A stretch of 37,228 bases of DNA from Gnetum montanum (GCA_015680685.1 MNCI01006585.1:318570-355797), one strand, 5' to 3'. Shown: positions 16,921 to 28,368, numbered from the stretch's first letter. The notes: generated from the sequence alone by a model not told the origin. Made by a program: numbers and translations.

Positions 16921-19282
16921 ATGTCTCTCTCACAAGACAATGTTAACGCAACAACTAGTAAGGCAATTCATTGGAGAACCAATAAAATATATGATGATGA
17001 TGAAGTTTGGAGTACTCAATCTTATGCAGGAGTCTCATATGTTCATGGACACCCCAAAAATACTCAAGGACTCTTATCATCCAACTCAAACACCTTTAGC
17101 GAGGAGGGGACATTCCATAGAATGAAGGGGCCTGTCAGGCCTAGGACCTTCTCAATGGTTAACAAGAGTTTATCTGGGGATGATTGGGGGACTTACAAAA
17201 GTCATGAAAAGTCTTTTAGTTCTTTCTATTTCTCTGCTCCTTCAACGTTAGGTTGTGACACGGATGACCATCTCTCAAGGGGTCAGCATAGAAATAAAAA
17301 TCAAACCCACAGGCAAAGTCAGGAACGCCAACAAGAACAAAGGCAACATCATCCCAACTCACAAACTCATAACCTACTTAGTGCTGATGAACCCCTGCTG
17401 GCCACTAAGAGCCTAATGCATATACAAGAGGATGTTTAAATATCCCACAGGCATCGTAAGGAAAGTCGTCTACCCAGGCTTGATTTAAACAACTTTTCCA
17501 AGTTTTTAGGAGGCTATGATTTAGATCCACAACATCATTTACAAGCCTTCTATGATGCCTGTGCATGGAACAACATTGATAATGGGTGGAAAAGACTTAA
17601 GCTCTTTCCTATGACACTCGTTGACCAAGAAAACATATGGTATAGGTCTTTAAAACCCAAATCAATTCACTGTTGGCTGACAATGATAGAACTCTTCAAT
17701 GAACGATATCAAACCTGTGCAAGAGTGTCAACCTTGAGGAGACAAATCCAAGAGTGGAAACAAGAGCAACATGAACCCTTAGACATGGCCTTAGAAAGAT
17801 ATTACTCACTGTTAAACAACTGCCCAGGCCATGGGTTCTCCAAGGAAAGGCTAATGTGTCACATTATGGATGGGCTCCATAATGAAACAAGGGAGACCCT
17901 AGGGATGTATGCCCCAGGTCAACTATATGAACTACGAACCCACCAATTCCAAGATCTTATTAAGCAGGTAGCAAACGAAGAAGGAGAAATAGCCAAATGG
18001 GAGAATTTTGAAAGATCTCAACAAAATCAAAATCTTAAAATAACAAAGGTCCATAATCATGAAGAGGAGAAATCAACTCATCTCAAGGAGGTGGAATCAT
18101 CTTTGACAATGCTACAATCACTAGATGAAATTAAGGTAAAGATCAATGAGATGATGGAATGGGTACATGAAAAATGTGGAGAATATGCAAACATTATTAG
18201 AGGTAGAACCATGTATGATCACTTTGACAACTAGAACCAATAGAGGATGCCGAACTTAGAAACAGGACAAAACACCATTCCACAATCAGAAAGGAGGGTT
18301 GAAAAAAATAAGGATAGAAACTCAACTACAAATCATAACTACCAATGTGATGTTTGTCTGTACAATCACCCCAAAAGTCAATGCCCAGTATTGTCACATT
18401 TACATGTGCATTGGGGAGGAATGCTACATCCAAATTTCGTATAGAAGTACCGTGTCCAACCATAGTGGCAAAATCCCCAGTCATGGGAGAGGCCACCACC
18501 AAACAAACCACACCCTTCATATACACCGACACCAAATGCTTATTATGTTCAACACCCTATTTCCCCAACTAGATTGACATCCTCTACTTCACCTCATCGT
18601 TATAATTCTCACAAGTACTATCACCCCATGTCCTCTCCCGTGGGATCACCATGTCATGTTCCTTACACTCCTCCTTGACCTCAATATTCTCATCCTTCAC
18701 CTCCTTCTACATTGCCACCAATTGTGCTAGAAGGTTTTGTACCAGAGCACCAACCCATGAACATTACTTGTGTTGTTACTGTCAACAGCAATAGAAGTCC
18801 TTCACAACATCAAAAGCATCCTTTCTTTAGGCATGACCGTAGAAAGAGACAACATGGTTCTAAAACCACTGTAGCCTCTAACTCAGCACAAGCCTAGCAC
18901 CATGATGCATCTTCCTCCTCAAACTCAATGCCTCCTATTACCTCATCTAGGCTATCAATTAATGCTCCAATAACCATGTGACCCAATGGATACAACCACG
19001 TAGGGAGACATATCGATCATTACATACCATCTTATGGTCATGGGTGCCATAGTGGGTTAGCTCCTTATCACATGACCACATCTTCTAATTTTCCCCACTA
19101 TGGCTACTTTAACCAAGTGTGTAAACCCAAATTTGGATACATTCCTACCACCACATCAAAAGACACCTAGTGGTTTGGATATGACTGGACCTAATGTTTC
19201 CAACATGCATGGATCCAAATTTTCCATTTATTAATTCTAGCCATGCTCAAAGGTTTAGTCATGGGGGATACCCCCATTCTAA
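16921..19282 (+). pseudogene. gag of element B, one frame broken by stop codons
   Basis: This is a gag polyprotein homologous to that of element A. The frame opened at ATG 16921 stays open in register to about 18981, interrupted only by nonsense codons (17437, 18232, 18241, others after 18440, and 18979). The N-terminal region is Ser/Gln-rich. The gag core lies at 17611-18000 (WYRSL, ERYQT, LRRQIQEW, HIMDGLHNETR). The zinc knuckle CDVCLYNHPKSQC lies near 18345-18383. Next come a Pro-rich stretch and a MNITCVVTVN block. A His/Tyr/Gly tail continues to the position of A's stop codon (19280-19282), with frame damage near its end. Stops 18241 and 18979 are shared with element A. No protease is attached, unlike element D. 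Confidence 0.85.
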
Positions 19283-20473
19283 TAAGCAGAATTAGTAAAT
19301 GTTTTTTTCTTTGATTTTACAATTTTTTGTTTTCTAATTTTTCATTTTCAATTTGTCGTTTTATCTTTTTGAGGGTAATCTCATCAGTGAATAAAATATT
19401 CATGTGACTTTTCAGTTGAGGTGTTTTTCTATGCTATCAAGTCTCAGGTGAGTAATTATTTGGATAGTGAGCCGACAACATCCACACACCCATTCTGTTA
19501 ATACGAGGTTCTACTCTAGGTACGATGATATTCTTGTCATTATTAAGACTTAAAGTAACTTTGTACTCATTATGCCCAAAGTGAAGAATGATGGACTAAG
19601 AGGGAATGGCCAGGGTGTGACATCAAGGAGACTTGTGGATTCTCTTTGGTGACATCTGTATGTGCTATCATGTAGCTTGGTTGTACTAAAATCCTTGTAG
19701 ATCTAATGAAAAATGGAATTAAGAGTAATAAAGGCACTCAATAAAGAAGCTTAATGCTATTCTAGAGGATCCCTCTAGAAAGACATGTATCCATGCCTAA
19801 AGGTTGGTGGCTTCTTTGGATCACCGTTGGAAATGACAAAGTGCCAAAGTGGCCAAGTAAAGAAAAATAAAGAAGAAAAAGAACAAAGAAAAGATCAAGA
19901 AGAATGTGCCGTAGAGAAATTCCAAATCACTCCTCCCTTGTACAAAATTCCAAGTGATCATACGCCTTGCTGTCATGATGCTCTTATGGTTGTCTATCAT
20001 TGGATGAAACGATGCGATGTCACTGGTCAAAGGTATGGACTTGATCTGGATTTTGGAGTAAAAGGTTAATGATACATTAATCATGCCCCACAGTCAGGAT
20101 TCATTGTGCCCAGGGTAAGTTACCTCATGTCCCAATCTCAACAATCCCTTCTACAATTCATTTCACCCCACTGTCTAGGTATTTCTAACTTGTGTCTTGA
20201 GTGGCATAGAATTCATACCTATCACGGTGGTATTTAACATGTGTCTGTTTTGTTGCATTGGTGTGGATTGCATTTAACCCTTCTAGTGCCTACAGACATT
20301 TTAAGGTGTGGTTACGCAAGGGCATGATAGGTTGGAACCTTCTTTGGGGAGGACCCACTTGCGTAACTTTTGTAATTTGCACTTATTGCACACTGCCACA
20401 TCATCTTATACCCTCTGAGTACTGCACTGCTGAATTTATTCTTTCCTTTATCATCATTTCAACCTAAGCATTC

Positions 20474-20566
20474 CTCTGCACCACTACATGTCCTTTTTCT
20501 GCACCCTCTTCAAGAACTTNCTCTGCACCACTACATGTCCTTTTTCTGCACCCTCTTCAAGAACTT
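20474..20566 (+). repeat. Perfect 46-bp direct duplication flanking a single N
   Basis: Positions 20474-20519 and 20521-20566 are identical, separated only by the ambiguous base at 20520. This looks like an unmerged contig overlap rather than biology. Confidence 0.85.
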
Positions 20567-20719
20567 CATTATATAATTTCACTTCATTACACTTTTTATG
20601 CCTTGATGTCTATGTAACATTACACCAAACCTTCCAAATCTACCTTAAATCCTTCCTTTTTGGCCCTAGAAATTTGAAAATTTATCAATTTTGCCAAGTA
20701 CCTTATTTTGGAAGGGACT

Positions 20720-20790
20720 TGATATCGAGTATCCAGTATCAGGTCTGATGTGATATCATGTCCATAAAACCTATATATATGGACCTCCCC
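20720..20790 (+). promoter_or_regulatory. Internal LTR-U3-like promoter segment upstream of the second ORF
   Basis: GATATCGAGTATC and TGATATCATG palindrome-type motifs are followed by a TATA-like CTATATATATGG at about 20771-20782. This resembles the arrangement in the U3 of the element's own LTRs (GATATC motifs, then a TATA box) without being a simple copy. It lies about 740 bp before the second ORF. Promoter function is inferred only. Confidence 0.35.
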
Positions 20791-21514
20791 TGCATGCGTG
20801 TCAACGTCATTTTCAACTGTTCACACGAGGGGAGTTATTGCAATTTTCTTCCATGAATTTTCAAGCTTGCACACCTATCATTTAAACATCAATATCTTAC
20901 TCATTAACGCTCCAATTCTCTTTCTGATCAAACCTTCTTAAACCCGAAGTGTTTAACTCAATCGTGGGAGAAGGATACGCTCTAAGTTGCGCATAGTTTT
21001 TTTGAAATTCACTATCATCCAAAGGATATCATAGGGGTAAGTGATCTTAAAAAATGATAAGAACTTATGCCAAACCAATTTTATTCTTCACCCAAACCAT
21101 GGAAATTATTTTTGAAGTCACCTGATCAAATTGGGCTCGACATTAAACTTTTAGGGGGATTTTCTTGAAAATTTCTAACTTTGAATCACATTAAGCAAGA
21201 ATTGAATTTATTAAAGGCAATGAGTAAGGTATAAATCAAATGTTGCTAAATGATCTTATTAACAGTTGATCTTGGTGTGATTACAAATAGCCCCTAAATG
21301 AGGACAATAGGGAGGACCCTCTCAGGGTGCATCCAAACGGCCAAGGAGAGGCAAGGATCAAGGACCCCCTGTGGAACATGCAGAGCAGGAGGCACAATTA
21401 TTCAACATCCATCAAGAACCCCCTATTATTGCACAATCTGGGCATGCAAAACATGGAGAATGCAGGGCACCTGAACAAGGACAACATCTCACATTGTCTC
21501 TGAAATGTGTTTAG

Positions 21515-24054
21515 GTGATTCGGGAAAGGTTCATGTTAGTTGCAGTGATCGTGGAACTCAATTTTGGATCCTTTACTGAATTTGCCCCTAAGTTAGTCAA
21601 AGATCAACTCAAAGGATCTCCACTGTGGCATGTTCTCTTAGAGAGTGGCGAATGGTCTTGGGGGAGACATACCAATTTTGGCATAATAAGGAAGAAGGCA
21701 CCACCACTAATATTGGTAGGATTTCAGTCAATTTCTCTGCTAAGGCCATTTTGGAAGTTCTAAACCTTTCGAATATAGGGCCCAAGGTTGCTCACCTGTC
21801 CAGTCGCTCTAATGCTGATGCATGGAAAATATGGTTAAAAAGGGTGTATGGCAAGGAAGATAAAACATATGGGGAACTCACCCTTCAAGAGAGAATCTAC
21901 TTCAAAATTGGCAGCTATCATCTCTTCCCAACAAAAGGATTAAATAGAATTTCCACTTATGTGGCCAGAGGAAGTCCAATCTTGATGGGTAGGGTTGATG
22001 CCAACCTGCCCCATCTATATCTCACAAAAATATTGAGGTGGTTTAAAGAACGTAAGATGGGAAAGTTTGTATTGCCTTTTCCTTATCTAATCAAAAAGCC
22101 ATGTCAGCATGCTGGAATTTTGAGGTACACTAATGACATCCCCAAAAAAGCTCAAAATGCCTCGTATGCTAAATTACTGAAGTGACTAGCACCAAGGAAA
22201 GATGTTGGTGAAACACTAGAGCCTAAGAAAGAGTAGATGGTTGGGCCCACTTCACCTCAAACAACTGGGCCTAGCTAACTTCCAGACACAAGGCCTAGTC
22301 AACAATAGCAAGCAAGGCCCAACACGTAACCCATAGGCTAGCAAGACCAACCACCATTGCTACTGCAAGATTATTGATCGTCAATGAGCCATCCCAGGGC
22401 CATCGCAGAAACGATTAGTTGGGGAAGTCATGATGAGGCTAACCTCTTCAAGGTCATTGACAATGTTGTATAGCCCACGGTCTTAATTCATCACGCATGG
22501 GGTGAGGTTTCTATACAAACAAGAGGAGGGAAATCACATTGGTCACAATAGATCTCTAGAAATGCTGCATCTTTTCAAGTGAAATTAGAAATTGGTGAAG
22601 GTGCCACAATAGTGGTTATGCAACACCAGGATGTAGCTGGAGCAACAGAAGTGGTCATAGACCACATCAATTAATCATTCAATGTTCTTATTGTGCCACC
22701 AGTAGATCTCACAGGAGCATGCGATGCTCAAATCTTAGTCGATCCCTCAATGATTCCTACAAAACATGAGGATGTTTTGGATCGGTTGTTGCAAACAGGA
22801 CAAGTGATGACATCCTTGTTTGACATCCCTCAAGATGTCACTGCAACATAATCAGACCTCATTTCTACAAAAGGAAAGCTAGTTATGACAGAGGTTAGGG
22901 CTGAACATGTTAAGGACAAGTTGAGAAGACTTTAAGAGAATTTTATCGCCCTGCAAGCTGCACAGTGGGATCCATCCCAACTTATCCCAACCAACCAGCC
23001 AAAGTCATTTCAAATAGAGCAGCTAAATAAACTAATAGAGGAGAATAAAAAGGTGCCAAGGGAAAAAGAGAATGATGATTGGTATGCTTCAAAGGCACAA
23101 GCCCAAACATATGCATATGCCAAAGCGCTCAAGACCTTACAAGAAGAAAACAAACACCTTGTTGCTAAGAATCTCTGGTTGACCACAATAGAAACACAGA
23201 AGAATGTTCTCGAGGAGAATTTCCAGCAAATTTGAGAACAATTAATAAGGATCAACTAGAACATGAATCGCTTAACCAAAGAAAACAGGACCCTCTCAAT
23301 GGAGGAGGTATGAGCACGATCCATCAAAAGACATGAGGCTAAGCGACATGAGAAGCTAAAGGAACATTTCCGAGATCAGGTGGGGATGTACAAGCAGATC
23401 ATTGAAAAAGAAATCCATATGGCCAAGACCCATATCAACACTCTCAGTGCTAAGAATGCTAACTTACTAGATACTTATGCCTTCGCCCACCAAGCAGAAC
23501 TAAAGAGTCGGGACTTGCAGATTCAGGATCTCACTGAGTACATGGAATTGGCAAACATGGGGTATGCCAACTTAGCCATGTTGATAGTAGGATGCATAAG
23601 GATAGAATTGGAGAAGCAGGTAGTAACCACCTTTGCCAAATATGAAGCAGAATTTGCTAAACACAAAAAGACACTATAGAAATTAGAGGTAGCAAATTTT
23701 AAGTTAGAGGTGGTCAAGGCCAACTACCAAGGGCAAAAAGATGTCGTGACAGATTTGGCTCGATGGCTCATGGATTACCAAGAATGTAGAGACAAAGCCA
23801 AAGCCTACAAGGAGGAATGATAGTTGTTTACAGCTTGGTAGGTCAAAGCCAATCAGATGTTTTTGCAATTGTCGTGTCTATGGGAGGTGCCAACTCCATC
23901 AAATATTGGAACATCAACATGGATGACATACAATCCCTGAACCGAAGAAGAAAAGCTTTAGGCGCTCCTTCAGAGATATCCATTTCCAAAGCCTAAAGCA
24001 CAAGATAAGGGGAAGAGGCCTATGGAGGAGCCACCAGCACTAGGAACCACATGA
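21515..24054 (+). pseudogene. Second ORF of element B: globular domain plus long coiled coil (decayed)
   Basis: The frame read from 21625 stays in register to a natural-looking end at TGA 24052-24054 (about 810 codons). It is broken by more than a dozen in-frame stops, many explicable as Gln codons changed by C-to-T. An upstream frame from 21515 (FGSFTEFAPKLV) joins by a frameshift near 21680. The N-terminal part (about 21680-22185) is globular, with LTLQERIYFKIGSYHLFPTK and RGSPILMGR. A Pro/Gln-rich linker follows, then heptad-rich coiled coil from about 22990 to 23820 (KALKTLQEENKHL, LEKQV), and a tail with PKPKAQDKGKRPMEEPP. The design recalls plant putative gypsy-type transposon proteins and the additional ORFs known in plant Ty3 elements. 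Function is unknown. Element C carries a homologue. Confidence 0.7.
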
Positions 24055-24208
24055 GTTTCAACAATTTTGGCTTTTGTATTCTATGTTGGTGTCCTAATTT
24101 TGTTTTGTTTAATTCCACACTACGACATGAAGTCATTCATAGTTAGTCAATAATCCCATATCTATCCACTGTGTAATCAAATAAACTTGTTCTCATTTTG
24201 ATTGTTTG

Positions 24209-24243
24209 ACTCGAGAACGAGTTGTTATTCAGTTGTGGGGGTA
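24209..24243 (+). other. Polypurine tract of element B with conserved upstream block
   Basis: The tract GTGGGGGTA (24235-24243) directly precedes the 3' LTR. The 25 bases before it (CTCGAGAACGAGTT, then ATTCAGTT) are matched upstream of the tracts of elements C and D. The tract is the likely plus-strand primer. Confidence 0.75.
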
Positions 24244-25095
24244 TGCTGAATTGCGGTTTGCCAAGCCTCGATATCAGATACTCGATATCGGGTACGCGAT
24301 ATTGTAGCCTGGATAACAATATCAAATACATGATATCATGATTCCTGTATTGGCCTATAAATATAGCACTCAAGTGCACAGGAAAATAGTTAGTTGGTAA
24401 TTCTTTAGGGTCAAGTCTCTTTGTCAGTTTTCAGTTCTTTCCCAAGTGCATGCCTGCAGTGTGATGTTTGTAATTGTACGAACCTTTGTTCAAGTGTGAC
24501 GTACTTGGACATGAACACAATTGGCAATAAAGATCAAGATTACTCCATCATTATAGCATTCACTTAGTTTTTAATTGTTTAATTATTATTTATTATTTAT
24601 TGTTTTCTTAGTTAATATTTCTTTATCATTATTTACTATTCTTGTTGTTAATGCAAAACGAGTATGTCTTAATCACAAACATTTAAGTGTAACTACTTGG
24701 TAACCCAGTAGCGTATCTAGTAGTGCTTGAGTAATGTGCACTTGGTAATCCCAGAGGTAGTACACAAGGTCCAAGATGTGTATAGATGATTAAGGACAGA
24801 TACTCATTGCACTTAGGCTAGCTTAGATTTTACCTAATATTGCGTATTAGCTTAATTAAGATTATTTCTCATTGCCTCTAAGAGTAGCCTAGTGTTAGAA
24901 ATCACATCATACACCTCACTTTGGACTAAACCATACATGACAAAGCAAATACTAGTCCAAGAGGGAAGACAGCGAACTGCGATCAATGTGTAACTATCTA
25001 GGTGCCATAACTAGTCAATCTACAGAGTTCGACCGGATCGCGCGTACACGCTCATATTCATATGGTTGAGCATAGGGGTACCTCACCGCTCATCA
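24244..25095 (+). repeat. 3' LTR of element B
   Basis: It starts TGCTGAATTG after the polypurine tract and ends CTCATCA (852 bp). It has GATATC-rich U3 DNA (24265-24340), a TATA box TATAAATA at 24356-24363 and an AATAAAGATC signal near 24526. It is homologous to the truncated 5' LTR. Confidence 0.9.
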
Positions 25096-26498
25096 CTAAC
25101 AAAGAACAACTAACATTTTTGTGATAAATAACACGAAGCTCAAATTATGGATTTGATTATAGTGGGTAATATTGAGTTACATATAGTCATTTGGTTATAG
25201 CTCTATGACGAGCCAAGCAAAATTTAGTGCTGAATACCTTTAAAATTTATTTATTTTTCTTTGTTCTAGAGGTCTTCACCTCATCTATGATTGACCTGCG
25301 AGTCGTATCCTGTGGAGGAACAATTAAAGAGTCAAAGAAATCATCAAGACAATAAATGGTTAAAATTGAATCCAATTAAATTTCACACTTATGCCTATTA
25401 CTCATAAGTAAAATTATAAACTTTTATCCTAACTTCTAATCACAAATTCAATAATAAAGATTTATAATTAAATCAAATTAAAATTATAAATAATAATTGA
25501 AGATTACAAAGGAGACTTGCCTTGCTAGCTCCACAATGCAGCAAATTTGATGATGAATTACAAGAATTGTTGCAAAGCTCAACAAATCTTCAACAAAAAT
25601 CTCAAGAACAATTAATTCCAATTTGATGTGGAATTCATTGGTATCAACTCCTCCTTTCCTATTTGCTAAAAAAATGAATTTTTCTTTAATGTCTATGCAC
25701 AATGGATGCCCTCACGTTAAAATTTGAAGTCCTATTTATACTTTACAAATGTTAAAAATAACTATTTTAATAATAGGTTGGTATGGCAGGATCGGATACC
25801 AATCCGTTAATATTGGGGTAAGTTCAAAGTTGGGCATCCTCATATCTTTGTTGAGCATGAAGATGAATGATCAGAATGAGAATCACTGCATCCTGAATGA
25901 GAATGTTCATTATAGCCATGGCTGTGTGTCTTGCTGTCCCTTGTTACTGCTGCCTTCGCCGCATCCACCGTATAAATTCATAATGTGACCTAACAAGATT
26001 GATCAGTTGTCGAGGCCAGTTTAAATGCACGCCTCAGGATGATGTATTCGTATCCTTCCAGCAGCAAGTTTGAAATGGAAGTGAATCCATGACAGCGCAC
26101 CTTTCTTTTGATTGCTTTTTCCTCAGTCAAATTGCTGAGGATGAAATGCAAACTCGTATGTTCATTCACAGATTTGTTCCAAAACGTAATAAAAAAAATC
26201 AGGATCGGTATCATGAAATATAATGAACAAACCTGTTTTGGCATGTTGTATCCAGTCGTGGTTAAGGCGCTATGCTAAAATGCAGCTAACGTTACGGCCG
26301 GATAGGCCATAGGGAGAGGAGACAAACAAGATACCAAATGTAATCAAATTCTAGCATAAGCATGCTAATGAACCACGATTACTCCATCATCACAAACAAA
26401 ACCGTTAAATAATAACAGAATGAGACAAAGGCATTGCATTAGATCAAAGTTAGGGTTTTGAAAGCTTCAGAGGTTAGGCTTTCGAACACATCTGGCGC

Positions 26499-26940
26499 TT
26501 AGGAAGAAGTAGCAGCGGCACCGCCGGAAGCAACACTAGCACCAGCAGCAGCGTAAGGAAGAGTAGTATCAGAAGGCGTAGCAGCAGCATACACGGGAGT
26601 GGAGCTCAGCATTGAAAGATCTGTTTGAGAGTACACAGGTGCAACGGAAACAGAGTGCGATGCAAAGTCGAAGTTCTGCGAGGACGAATTGGCCTGAAAT
26701 ACTGTGGATACGGAGGATTGATCTTGCGAAATCGGGGAATAATGGTCCTGAAACGCCGGTGTCCGCTGACAAGAAACCAGGAGTCCTGAAACGAAATTAT
26801 GCATAAACAGCTGCGACAAATTTGATGTTCTGGCCGAAGGCCTCCATTGTGGAAACATCCAGGTCGGGGGGGAGGAAGCTGATGGGGCTGCGCACGCTAG
26901 CCTTGCCGTTCTTGCTGCTGTTGCAAATTGAAGGTCTTTT
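26499..26940 (-). pseudogene. Unidentified 3' gene remnant with Ala/Ser-rich C-terminus
   Basis: On the minus strand, this GC-rich block stands out from AT-rich flanks. One frame from about 26930 reads through PISFLPPDLDVST and EAFGQNIKFVAAVYA to a TAA near 26803. An overlapping frame (26858-26499) ends in an Ala/Ser/Gly-rich tail (YAAAGASVASGGAAATSS). Several CAG acceptor-like sites between them could indicate splicing of alternative 3' ends. Upstream sequence is replaced by A/T repeat DNA, so the 5' part is missing or separated by an intron. I do not recognise the protein. It may be a truncated host gene or a captured fragment. Confidence 0.35.
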
Positions 26941-27115
26941 GCCCCAATTTTATTATTTATTTACATAAGGTTTATATAATATATATAATATAATACACAT
27001 AAATGATATTTATCTAATGTTTATATTATATATATAATTATAATCATATTAGTATAATATATAATGTTTTTATATTATTTACATCAATGGTTATTTATAA
27101 TGTTTACATCTATAA
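26940..27115. repeat. A/T microsatellite-like tract
   Basis: The tract is nearly all A and T, with repeated TATAATATA and AATGTTTATAT units, and has no coding potential. Confidence 0.6.
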
Positions 27116-27213
27116 TTAGAGGGCTATGGAAAAAATATAATTTAGCAGGATTTTGTATGATTGGTAGTTGACCTCTCAACCAGAAAATAAAAATAATACT
27201 TTAATAATATCAT

Positions 27214-28074
27214 TGATGAGCAACGAGTAGTCCATACGCCCAACCATACGAATCATAAGGATTGCACTAGCGATCTGGTCGAATTCCATGGACTTTAAAG
27301 ATAATGACTTAAGACGTGATCATTGTCTTCTTGGATCCACTTGTGTAAGCGCAAGTGCACGGTTAAGTGTAAGCCAAGGCACATGATTTATATTTATATT
27401 TATATTTATATTTTATTTAATCTAAATGCAAAATAAGAGAAATGATTAAGGATTAACTACTTAACTATCTAGTACCTTAATCTAGCTATCCTAGCACAAG
27501 CATCTGAGCCCACTTTCTATCTACATCTTGAACTTGCTCCAACGCTACTAGGTTACCAAGTGCCCATTACCGGGTGTACCAAATAGCCACTACTAGGATT
27601 ATTAGGATTATTCGGTGTTAAGCAGTATGTTTAAAGTGGTTGTACTTATGTGTTGTTATTATAACCGTATTAATTAATCAAAGACATTAATGTAAAAATG
27701 CATAAGTAATAAAGTGCACAAAAGGAAACATTAATCTATCACGGTGCTATAAGGAATGTCAAGAATCTCATCTTCATTGTCGATCACATCAATGTGTTCA
27801 GGTACAAGATGCTCGAATAAAGAATCATACAATCCTTGAAATCTGACTGTGGGCACTTAAAAAACATTCTATGGGCTAAGAAAATTGCAAGACTTTGGCT
27901 ATGCTATGGACTTAACATGTCATAAATGTGATGGGTGTGCACATTTATATAGGCAAAGATAAACACTACGTTGATGGATCTGCGTTGACATATCTAACCA
28001 TGCATTGAGGATGATGCATCACTAGGGCTGCGTCGATGCATGCGCATCAACGCAGTCCATCAAGTGATTCATCA
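27214..28074 (-). repeat. 3' LTR of element C
   Basis: It is 861 bp, starting TGATGAATCAC and ending ...GCTCATCA on the minus strand. A TATA-like TATATAAA (minus) lies near 27941. The inner part carries an (ATTTAT)n run at about 27387-27420. The end block is shared with the LTRs of A, B and D (GTTCG, then CCATACGAATC-type motifs in complement). Confidence 0.75.
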
Positions 28075-28110
28075 TATCCCCACGACTGAGTGAAAACTCA
28101 TTCTCAAGTG
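28075..28110 (-). other. Polypurine tract of element C with conserved upstream block
   Basis: On the minus strand, GTGGGGATA (28083-28075) abuts the LTR and is preceded by GAGAATGAGTTTTCACTCAG. It is homologous to the blocks in elements B and D. Confidence 0.7.
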
Positions 28111-28368
28111 AACAGGAATAGGATCAAATTTCTTACAAAATTGGAAAGGTATGGAATCATGAACTAACTGACTCTACTGATTGATTCTAAGTGCTTGATT
28201 ATATAGAATTACAATAATTATACAAATGAATGTTTGGGATAACAGAATTGAACACCCCTACAAAAATGAACTGGAATCCTATGGTGACCGAAGATGAAGA
28301 AGAAATCAAACAATGCCAAGAGGTGAAGGCTCCTAGGATGCTGAAGAACCTTCTCTAGCCTTTGGCAC

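Larger units (their letters stand above)
19283..21514 (+). other. Non-coding spacer of element B between gag and the second ORF
   Basis: It begins with a T-rich tract that echoes the GTTTTAC-rich DNA following gag in elements A and D. It then continues as about 2 kb without a recognisable protein. It includes a duplicated 46-bp segment around an N (20474-20566) and a promoter-like segment (20720-20790). An open frame at 19785-20069 is Lys/Glu-rich but has no recognisable domain. Confidence 0.55.
15984..25095 (+). mobile_element. Element B: nearly full-length non-autonomous Ty3-type LTR retrotransposon
   Basis: The order is truncated 5' LTR, primer site, gag (16921-19282), non-coding spacer (19283-21514), a large coiled-coil second ORF (21515-24054), polypurine tract and 3' LTR. 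No protease DSG motif, reverse transcriptase YxDD box, RNase H or integrase zinc finger is visible, and the coding space is taken by gag and the second ORF. The two LTRs differ at about 25 of 360 positions compared by eye (roughly 7 percent, mostly transitions), so the insertion is old. The DNA just after the 3' LTR (CTAAC) is not repeated before the 5' LTR, consistent with loss of the 5' end. Confidence 0.85.
25096..27213. other. AT-rich spacer between elements B and C
   Basis: No intact gene is seen. The stretch 25480-25760 has a vaguely LTR-like look (minus-strand TATA-like CTATTTATAC complement) but no paired copy. A GC-richer gene remnant lies at 26499-26940 (listed separately). The segment 26940-27115 is nearly pure A/T with repeated TATAAT-type units. 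Confidence 0.4.

Noticed and set aside
18900-21514. Search for reverse transcriptase, RNase H or integrase motifs after gag of element B
   Set aside because: No YxDD, integrase HHCC or DDE-like context was found in any frame. This is reading by eye, so a profile search would be decisive.
25240-25800. Possible LTR on the minus strand
   Set aside because: There is only a weak TATA-like motif, with no paired copy, primer site or terminal TG...CA at defined positions.
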